Below are positions 58,115 to 64,000 of a DNA stretch of 64,000 nucleotides, piece after piece. A program made the position numbers and the translations under genes. How positions within the stretch are numbered: position 1 is the stretch's first letter; each line of letters begins with the position of its first letter. The notes under the pieces are model-generated. The model was given only the letters and a program-made list of their open reading frames with translations. It was not told the DNA's origin and ran no database searches. Origin of the DNA: Leuconostoc mesenteroides subsp. mesenteroides ATCC 8293. GTDB taxonomy: Bacteria; Bacillota; Bacilli; Lactobacillales; Lactobacillaceae. Where the stretch lies: positions 1,085,001 to 1,149,000 of the forward strand of contig NC_008531.1 of assembly GCF_000014445.1 (NCBI RefSeq), read 5' to 3'.

Positions 58115-59314
58115 CTAGCTCAATGTATTTTCACGTTTTGAATTATTAGCAAGAAAAAATAAATAAGTTAAAATCGCAAACGCAGCAAAAAATAAAAATG
58201 GTAACTTTATGTTAATTTGATAAATAAATGAACCAAACAATGGTGACACAATTCCAGCTATTGCTTGGGTCATAGCAACAGTACCTGCAACTGCTCCTTG
58301 TTGATCCTGTGAAACAACAAGTGAAGCACCAGCAGATAGTGAACTCATTCCAAACGCAGCTCCTGCACCAATCAAAATGTAGCTTACCACTAACATCCAA
58401 AAGGCACTAGCTACAGTAATCAATAACAAGCCAAGCACAAGTAATGGAATTCCGACAATCATCATCTTACGAGCAGAAAAATTTAGTACTTTAATTTGCA
58501 AAATTTGTGTCAACATTAATGTTACGCCTAATATAACAAACAGCAGAGACGAGGTCTTCGCACTTTGAACAACCGTTTGACCAATATTGTCATGTAAATA
58601 TAGCGATGTTAGTAACTGTAACCCAACCACAACGAACATCACAGAACATCCAACTAACAACCAGCTCAATAATTTAACCGAGAAAAACTTTTTTGACCCA
58701 GTTTCTTTTTTGTCGGTAGCGTGTGTTTCGTTAATTGACACCTGTCTTTTGGGTAAAATAGCCGTCATAATAACGGTAAACAACAACAAGAGAACAATGG
58801 TTGTATAAAAAGGCAAATATAGATTACCAGTTGTTGAAATCACCCCACCAATAATTGGCCCCAAGACCATTGCTAACCCTGTTGCAAAGCCAAGGGATGA
58901 CATGTCTTTTGCACGATCTTTGGTCGTTGAAATATCTGCCATATAAGCATTTGCCGCCGTTGGTGTCGTTGTCATGAATATGCCCAGCAAGAACCTAGTG
59001 CCCATCAATCCATAAAAGAATAATGGTACTGCTTTTGACGACGCAATTGACATATGAAACAAGATCACGTAAAGAATGAAGAATACCCCCATCCCGAACA
59101 GTCCAATAATCATCACGATTCTACGACCAAATATATCACTCATTTTCCCCCATATTGGTGCAAACAGTAACATTGCCGCAGCACCGAGAGAAATCATAAT
59201 ACCAATTTGACTTGGTATCATGTGTGCTTTAGTTGAAATTGCTGACAAAACTGGCATGGTAATGTAAATTCCCAAATACGACACCAGTGTCGCAACAAAG
59301 AGTTTCTTTTTCAT
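58115..59314 (-). CDS. MFS efflux transporter
   Basis: 399 residues, twelve predicted helices. The loop 2-3 motif GKMSDIFGRRIVMIIG is the MFS motif A, and GLAMVLGPIIGG is the motif C typical of drug:H+ antiporters, so export is likely. The ribosome site (AAAGGAA) lies inside a hairpin directly upstream of the ATG. It precedes the FAD oxidase gene; together they could oxidise and export one compound. Confidence 0.88.
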   Translation of the reverse strand: MKKKLFVATLVSYLGIYITMPVLSAISTKAHMIPSQIGIMISLGAAAMLLFAPIWGKMSDIFGRRIVMIIGLFGMGVFFILYVILFHMSIASSKAVPLFFYGLMGTRFLLGIFMTTTPTAANAYMADISTTKDRAKDMSSLGFATGLAMVLGPIIGGVISTTGNLYLPFYTTIVLLLLFTVIMTAILPKRQVSINETHATDKKETGSKKFFSVKLLSWLLVGCSVMFVVVGLQLLTSLYLHDNIGQTVVQSAKTSSLLFVILGVTLMLTQILQIKVLNFSARKMMIVGIPLLVLGLLLITVASAFWMLVVSYILIGAGAAFGMSSLSAGASLVVSQDQQGAVAGTVAMTQAIAGIVSPLFGSFIYQINIKLPFLFFAAFAILTYLFFLANNSKRENTLS

Positions 59315-59372
59315 AAAATAAAAAATTCCTTTCCTTAATCAAATACTCTAGTGATTAATGTAAAGGAATTTC
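59315..59372 (-). promoter_or_regulatory. hairpin that includes the MFS ribosome site (attenuator or terminator)
   Basis: On the minus strand AATTCCTTT pairs with AAAGGAATT and TTAATCA with TGATTAA around a 10-nt loop; T6 follows, then ATG after 11 nt. The hairpin could be the terminator of the upstream AraC gene, an attenuator, or a translational switch for the MFS gene. Confidence 0.5.
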
Positions 59373-59432
59373 ATGTGGTATACTGCTCTATTTTGGTAAT
59401 TCTAGCCCAATCGTTCAATGAGCCTACTAAAC

Positions 59433-60368
59433 TTAGTTTTTATAAAGTTGACGATACATTTTAGGTGTCATTTGTTTTTCCTTTTTAAAAAAGGCTGAGA
59501 ACTTACTTGTATTCATATAACCAACTTCGTTGGCAATAAAAGTAATACTGGCCTGACTATCCTTTAGTAAAGCACAGGCATATTCCAAGCGCGCAGACAT
59601 CAAGAAACTGTGAATTGACTGGTAATATGTGGCTTTAAACAATTTCTGCATGGTCGTTTGACCAATATCATATTGTCTAGCCAACTGCTGCAAAGTTAAC
59701 TTTTCACCGATGTGATTCAGCAAATAGCCATGAATAGCATAAATTTTCTTAATATCTCTTGTTGGAAAATAAGTTTTCGGTAAAATAGCTTCGTGCGCCT
59801 CATCTGAATTAAGATATAATAATAATTCCGCTATTTTCAATCGTAAAAATTGCAATTGATTCGTTACTTCAACCGCTTCAAAATCTTTAAAAAACCGTTC
59901 AATAAACTCTGTTTTTATCAAGATATAATCTTGGTCGGATAAATAATACTTAGTAATGCTATCAATTAGCTGGTCATTACCAACAAGCCTTATAAAATCG
60001 TCACTAACTTTCTGGCGATTGATCAGCAATGTAATGCCTTGATATTGGCCACTAACGCTAGAATAGTGATTATTATCATCAAAACTTTGAGCTATTTTCA
60101 AAAAACCCGGTTCCAGAAAAATTGTCTCTTGATTATTTTTGATTAAGTTAACAGATCCATTGTAGGAAAAATCTAAGCGCAACACTTGGTCAGAAAAAGT
60201 TATCGCCCCATAATACCTATCGAAAGAATAGTCATGTATCACCAAATCCAAGCCTTGTGTTAACTTTATCGCAATTGGTTGAAGATTTCCCGAATTACTA
60301 AATAGATCGGTTTTATTTACTTTATTTATGTGTTTTAAAAAATTTAAATAGTTATTTTTATTCGTCAT
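59433..60368 (-). CDS. AraC-family transcriptional regulator (butA-linked)
   Basis: 311 residues. The C-terminal about 100 contain two helix-turn-helix motifs (LTLQQLARQYDIGQTTMQKLF and SITFIANEVGYMNTSKFSAFFKKE), and the last residues end in MTPKMYRQLYK. The N-terminal 200 are an unassigned ligand domain. Starts at ATG 60368 (or TTG 60371), 9 nt after the butA stop, with no clear ribosome site, so it depends on coupling. It may regulate butA or the MFS/oxidase operon. Confidence 0.85.
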   Translation of the reverse strand: MTNKNNYLNFLKHINKVNKTDLFSNSGNLQPIAIKLTQGLDLVIHDYSFDRYYGAITFSDQVLRLDFSYNGSVNLIKNNQETIFLEPGFLKIAQSFDDNNHYSSVSGQYQGITLLINRQKVSDDFIRLVGNDQLIDSITKYYLSDQDYILIKTEFIERFFKDFEAVEVTNQLQFLRLKIAELLLYLNSDEAHEAILPKTYFPTRDIKKIYAIHGYLLNHIGEKLTLQQLARQYDIGQTTMQKLFKATYYQSIHSFLMSARLEYACALLKDSQASITFIANEVGYMNTSKFSAFFKKEKQMTPKMYRQLYKN

Positions 60369-60377
60369 CAAAGACTA

Positions 60378-61139
60378 TTATACATAATTAATCCCACCAT
60401 CAACTAAAATAGATTGACCGGTGATATAATTTGATTTGTCATCAGCCAAAAATGACACTAGGTTAGCAACATCAGCTGGTTCTTCACCACGACCCAATGC
60501 AATACCATCAATATATTCTTGCTTTGTCTCTCCTAATGGACGGTCGTAAATTTTAGCCATTGCAGCATCAATTTGATCCCACATTGGTGTCAAGACGATA
60601 CCAGGGCAATAGGCATTTACAGTAATTTTGTCTTTTGCTAGCTCTTTGGCAGCAGCTTGTGTAATACCACGTACCGCAAACTTGGTAGCTGAATAAATAC
60701 CTAGCAACTCAACGGCTTGGTGCCCAGCAATAGAACAAGCATTAATAATCTTTCCACCTCTGCCTTGTTTCTTAAATTGTTTAGCGGCAGCTTGAATACC
60801 ATATATTGTTCCGTTGACGTTGATGTTGAAAATCTTAGTAATTTCATCAGGCTTAGCGTCTACAATGGCAGCAATTTGTGCAATCCCTGCATTGTTCACA
60901 AAAACATCTAATTGACCAAAGTCGTTCACAACGTCATCAACTAACTTGAACATATCCTCATGACTTGAAATGTCAACGTAGTACCCTTTTGAGTCATTAC
61001 CAACTTCTTCGGCAACTTTCACCGCATTATCTTTGTTTAAATCAGCGACTGCGACAGTGAAACCGTCTGATGCGAGTTGCTTAACAATACCCTCACCAAT
61101 TCCTTGTCCACCACCAGTAACAACTGCAACTTTAACCAT
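60378..61139 (-). CDS. butA: diacetyl/acetoin reductase (2,3-butanediol dehydrogenase)
   Basis: 253 residues, classical [12 protein letters not shown] (8-16) binds NAD(H), NNAG is at 82-85, and the catalytic Ser136, Tyr149 and Lys153 are in ACSIAGH and [18 protein letters not shown] and the C-terminal [10 protein letters not shown] match the acetoin(diacetyl) reductase group (ButA/BudC), which reduces diacetyl to acetoin and acetoin to 2,3-butanediol, using NADH. Common in Leuconostoc-type citrate metabolism. RBS AAGGAGG and a good promoter precede it. Confidence 0.9.
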   Translation of the reverse strand: MVKVAVVTGGGQGIGEGIVKQLASDGFTVAVADLNKDNAVKVAEEVGNDSKGYYVDISSHEDMFKLVDDVVNDFGQLDVFVNNAGIAQIAAIVDAKPDEITKIFNINVNGTIYGIQAAAKQFKKQGRGGKIINACSIAGHQAVELLGIYSATKFAVRGITQAAAKELAKDKITVNAYCPGIVLTPMWDQIDAAMAKIYDRPLGETKQEYIDGIALGRGEEPADVANLVSFLADDKSNYITGQSILVDGGINYV

Positions 61140-61169
61140 GTGAATTTCCTCCTTTTTAATTACAACTAC

Positions 61170-61198
61170 ATTATAAACTTGTAAGCCTTTACATTCAA
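61170..61198 (-). promoter_or_regulatory. butA promoter
   Basis: Minus strand: TTGAAT (61193-61198), 17 bp, TATAAT (61170-61175). The spacer holds the short dyad TGTAA-AGGC-TTACA, a possible operator. Confidence 0.7.
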
Positions 61199-61244
61199 GT
61201 AGTGAAATAATTTTGTGAATAATAAAACTTTAATACAAAAAGGT

Positions 61245-62387
61245 TCAAGTTCTGACCACTTTTCGTATATGTTGCGGTCGCCCAATCAAAAATCCAAATG
61301 GCGGAACTTTGTAAAAGAAGTAAGATAGCGCATATCCCATGAGTGCCGTTATTATATAAATGAAAGGTAACATAACTAATAGCACCCAACCATTACCAGA
61401 AGGTAGTGATGATAATAGCACAAACATTAACGCCAACGGTAGGGTCTGTGACAAATATATGCCGAATGATATTTTGGCCCCAATAGCAACAAAATTAGTG
61501 ATCCATTTTGGCAAATAGTTTTTTCGTAGATCGGCATAACGTAAACCTAGCCAAACAATGTAACCAATGATCACTACATCATAAATAAAAATAAACGGCT
61601 GATGAACTTCTTCTGCTTTGTTTAACGTCAGGTTTAATACATGAACATTATAAAAGTATAGAAGTACTGTTCCACAAGCAAAAACCAACGATGATATGCC
61701 AAACCATATATGCCATTTACGTATAAAAACTACGAATTCTTGATAATGTATCGCCGCGTAGCCACCCATAATAAAATAAAATTGATAAACAAAAACATTA
61801 AAACCATAGTTTTTTAATAGATATGGCCATCCACTTGTACCAATATTTGGTAATTGATATTTAATGAAGACAAGCATTCCTAACTGAACAACTGCTGAAA
61901 TTACAACTATCATATGATGATACGACAAAAAACGTTTAAACAGCCAAACAATCAACGGAAAGATAAGATACAGTTGCATCGTAACCAAAATATAATACAT
62001 ATAGTAATTATCAGCATAAACTGACAAATGCGCCCAATTTTCTAAAAAATCCCCAAGTGATGAATGGTTTTCTGCTCCTGTTAAAATAGCTGTCCAACTT
62101 AAGTAAGGGATCAAAACACCGAGGTATCTTTTTTTCCAAAACTTTAAAATTTGCATTGGCTTAAAGTAATTATTCATGAATAAGACTAAGCCTGTCACAA
62201 ACATAAAACCCATTCTCGTGAAATGCAGTGAAATGTGAGTTGCCATCAGAATTTCATAGGGCATTGAATGAGTAGAGATCTTATGCGTGACTAAGGTAGT
62301 CGTATGATTAGCAAGGACGCCCAAAATGAAAACTATCCTGAAAAAGTCAACTTCAAATAAGTAAATCCGTTTATTTGATTGTTGCAT
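61245..62387 (-). CDS. membrane acyltransferase (acyltransferase 3 family)
   Basis: 380 residues from ATG 62387, with about ten membrane helices and the acyltransferase_3 hallmarks LFEVDFFRIVFILGVLANH near the N-terminus (helix with an H/N end) and many Tyr/Trp-rich loops. The family O-acylates surface sugars or polymers such as peptidoglycan or capsule. It overlaps the AMP-ligase gene by 17 nt, so the ligase may provide the activated acyl group (inference). Confidence 0.82.
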   Translation of the reverse strand: MQQSNKRIYLFEVDFFRIVFILGVLANHTTTLVTHKISTHSMPYEILMATHISLHFTRMGFMFVTGLVLFMNNYFKPMQILKFWKKRYLGVLIPYLSWTAILTGAENHSSLGDFLENWAHLSVYADNYYMYYILVTMQLYLIFPLIVWLFKRFLSYHHMIVVISAVVQLGMLVFIKYQLPNIGTSGWPYLLKNYGFNVFVYQFYFIMGGYAAIHYQEFVVFIRKWHIWFGISSLVFACGTVLLYFYNVHVLNLTLNKAEEVHQPFIFIYDVVIIGYIVWLGLRYADLRKNYLPKWITNFVAIGAKISFGIYLSQTLPLALMFVLLSSLPSGNGWVLLVMLPFIYIITALMGYALSYFFYKVPPFGFLIGRPQHIRKVVRT

Positions 62388-63900
62388 GCTGCATTTCACC
62401 TTTCAGACGTTCAATTAATTGTGCCCTTAAAATTTTACCAGTTTGATTTCGAGGGAATGCCCCCGTAATTAAATACTCTGAAGGTTGTTCATACTTAGCT
62501 AATTCTTTTGAAATTTTTCCCCTAATTTCATCAATCTCTTGATTATGATCACTCGAATTATTCAGATGTAGTGCTGCTACAACTCTCTCACCATATAATT
62601 CATCAGGCAGCCCAATAACAGCGACTTCTGTTACGAACTGAAACTGAGAAATAATCCCCTCCACCTTAGCAGGAGCTACTTTTTCTCCACCATGGTTGAT
62701 GATTTCTTTTATTCGACCAATCACGTACAGATAGCCCTCTTCGTCAAAATAACCAATATCTCCGGTTCGAAAATAACCGTCTACTAAAATATTGTCTTTA
62801 GGATCCAGATATGCTTGTAGTACTCTAGGTCCTCTTATTACGATTTCTCCATGCTGATTGGGTTTGTAAGTGATACCATAGACTGATGAATGAATCGCTA
62901 TGTCCGTATCTACCACTGGGCCAACTGAACCAACTTTTGGCTTATCTAACGGATTAATTGAAACAACTGTTGTCGACTCTGTCATACCATAACCTTCTTG
63001 AACCTTAACATTAAATCTGCGCTCAAAGTCTGTTAATAATTGCTCAGGGAGCGAAAAGGAGGCTGAACGCACATATTCAAGGTGTACTGCTTTTTTTACT
63101 TTTTCGTACTGTTGATTACTATTTTGATTTTTTAGTAAAATATTAATAATTGTTGGTACAACTGACAACCAAGTAACTTGGTACTTCGCGACAATAGTCC
63201 AAAATTGACTTGCAGAAAACTTTGGCGCTACAATGACTCGACAGCCATTAATTCGTGAAGTAACCGTTGATACAATCTGTGCATTGATATGAAACATTGG
63301 CATAACAATTAAAGCATGATCGCTTTCTTTAATATTTTGACTTTTTGTAACAGCTTGCGTAGCCAATAATATTTTTTTATTAGTGATACCGACTCTTTTG
63401 GGTTTTCCAGTTGTCCCAGAAGTATTTAAGATTAAAGCTAGTTGTTGTTCATCATCATCGGCTATTTTCCTTACAGAAGTGCCGTTGAATGAAAAAAGAT
63501 TTACCAGATGACTTAAAACTTCAAATGATCTTTCTGAAAGTATCTCTTGATTTGCTAATTCCATACGAAGGCGATCACTAACAATCGCTCCAGAATATCG
63601 GTAGGCGGTAAATTCACTAAGAATTTCTTTAATGCCTGTCGTTTCGGCAACAGGATGTGCTATAGCACCAATTTCCCATAAGGCTTGTTCGATAATAGTT
63701 ATCCAAATTGAATTCTCTAATCCAATCAGGACGACATCACCCCTCTGAATATTTTGATTAATAAATTGTTCTCGAAATAAATGGATGGCCTCTTTAGTTT
63801 CTTTTCCTGTTAACTTTATTTCACTCTTTACGTCTATTAATTGAATTTCATTTTCGTGTAATTCTAATTGTTTATTCAATCTATCGAGCAATACTGACAT
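62371..63900 (-). CDS. AMP-forming acyl/amino-acid ligase
   Basis: 509 residues. The P-loop of ANL enzymes ILNTSGTTGKPKRVG lies at about 163-177; EGYGMTESTT, YFRTGDIGYFD and the C-terminal GRIKEIINHGGEKV and NQTGKILRAQL (catalytic Lys) are all present. It would adenylate an acyl group and pass it to CoA or a carrier protein. A truncated gene precedes it on the same strand and a membrane acyltransferase follows, a layout reminiscent of DltA/DltB-type surface modification. RBS AAGGTGG. Confidence 0.85.
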   Translation of the reverse strand: MSVLLDRLNKQLELHENEIQLIDVKSEIKLTGKETKEAIHLFREQFINQNIQRGDVVLIGLENSIWITIIEQALWEIGAIAHPVAETTGIKEILSEFTAYRYSGAIVSDRLRMELANQEILSERSFEVLSHLVNLFSFNGTSVRKIADDDEQQLALILNTSGTTGKPKRVGITNKKILLATQAVTKSQNIKESDHALIVMPMFHINAQIVSTVTSRINGCRVIVAPKFSASQFWTIVAKYQVTWLSVVPTIINILLKNQNSNQQYEKVKKAVHLEYVRSASFSLPEQLLTDFERRFNVKVQEGYGMTESTTVVSINPLDKPKVGSVGPVVDTDIAIHSSVYGITYKPNQHGEIVIRGPRVLQAYLDPKDNILVDGYFRTGDIGYFDEEGYLYVIGRIKEIINHGGEKVAPAKVEGIISQFQFVTEVAVIGLPDELYGERVVAALHLNNSSDHNQEIDEIRGKISKELAKYEQPSEYLITGAFPRNQTGKILRAQLIERLKGEMQHATIK

Positions 63901-63919
63901 ATTTTATCTACCACCTTCT

Positions 63920-64000
63920 TTAGTTTGTCGTGTTCAGCACAGTATCTTTAATTGTGATTTTCTTGTTTATCAACCCTTCTTCGTAAAATAAATTAGCAAT
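63920..64000 (-). CDS. 3' end of an upstream gene (cut by window)
   Basis: On the minus strand an open frame enters from the right edge and ends at a TAA (63920-63922), 19 nt before the ligase start. The visible 26 residues begin IANLFYEEGLINKK. It is too short to assign; a small carrier protein or any other operon partner is possible. Confidence 0.5.
   Translation of the reverse strand: MANLFYEEGLINKKITIKDTVLNTTN

Noticed and set aside
1..64000. tRNA, rRNA, prophage structural genes and known riboswitches
   Set aside because: No cloverleaf, rRNA segment, phage morphogenesis gene or convincing aptamer was recognised on either strand.

Overview
The window is AT-rich DNA from a low-GC Gram-positive lactic acid bacterium. 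Leuconostoc or a close relative fits best: strong AAGGAG-type ribosome sites, a diacetyl/acetoin reductase, aldo/keto reductases, and two 1027-bp IS30-family elements whose length and ends match what I remember of Leuconostoc IS1070. A ParA/ribbon-helix-helix partition pair, a SOS-type Y-family polymerase and a large type IV secretion cluster point to a conjugative plasmid, or an integrated plasmid-like element. No replication initiator, integrase or relaxase is visible, so the window shows only part of the element.

Layout. (1) 1-10.2 kb: a redox/carbonyl-detoxification block (flavodoxin, ferric-reductase-like flavocytochrome, three aldo/keto reductases, SDR, cupin, carboxymuconolactone-decarboxylase-like protein, aldehyde dehydrogenase). 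Four MerR-type promoters with 19-bp spacers share the dyad CTTNNAGTNNACTNNAAG, and a cysteine-free MerR regulator is encoded at 8.2 kb. (2) 10.2-14.7 kb: a DUF915 hydrolase, gene remnants, a type I toxin (Hol-Tox-like) with a probable convergent antisense RNA, and a SOS-boxed Y-polymerase/YolD/MazG operon. (3) 14.7-18.6 kb: short minus-strand plasmid genes, long inverted repeats, and two copies of a 52-nt hairpin that could be oriT or a single-strand origin. (4) 18.6-43.3 kb: the conjugation region in three plus-strand operons. Each follows the same 27-nt motif with a -10 hexamer at fixed distance. Operon A has a Toprim/ArdC-like protein, a Clp-type AAA+ ATPase, a VirD4/TrsK-like protein with degenerate Walker motifs, and a VirB6-like protein. 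Operon B has VirB3-, TrsD-, VirB4-, VirB1-, thioredoxin- and VirB8-like proteins. Operon C has a pilin-like protein, a coiled-coil membrane protein, a sortase and an aggregation-substance-like adhesin. parA and its partner lie on the minus strand between A and B.

(5) 43.3-48.4 kb: two nearly identical IS30 copies in direct orientation flank another IS30-type transposase and a NUDIX gene. The right copy interrupts a HAD phosphatase gene at its first codons. (6) 48.4-64 kb: mostly minus-strand accessory genes: ASCH protein, CadD with an ArsR-type operator, cytidine deaminase, HIT and DUF2000 proteins, two AraC regulators, a two-component system with an MMPL transporter, FAD oxidase with MFS transporter, butA, and an AMP-ligase/membrane-acyltransferase operon that runs off the right edge.

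Functional picture (inference): a plasmid that spreads by conjugation with its own surface adhesin and sortase, keeps itself by partition and a type I toxin, and carries redox, metal and efflux functions. No rRNA, tRNA or CRISPR array was seen.
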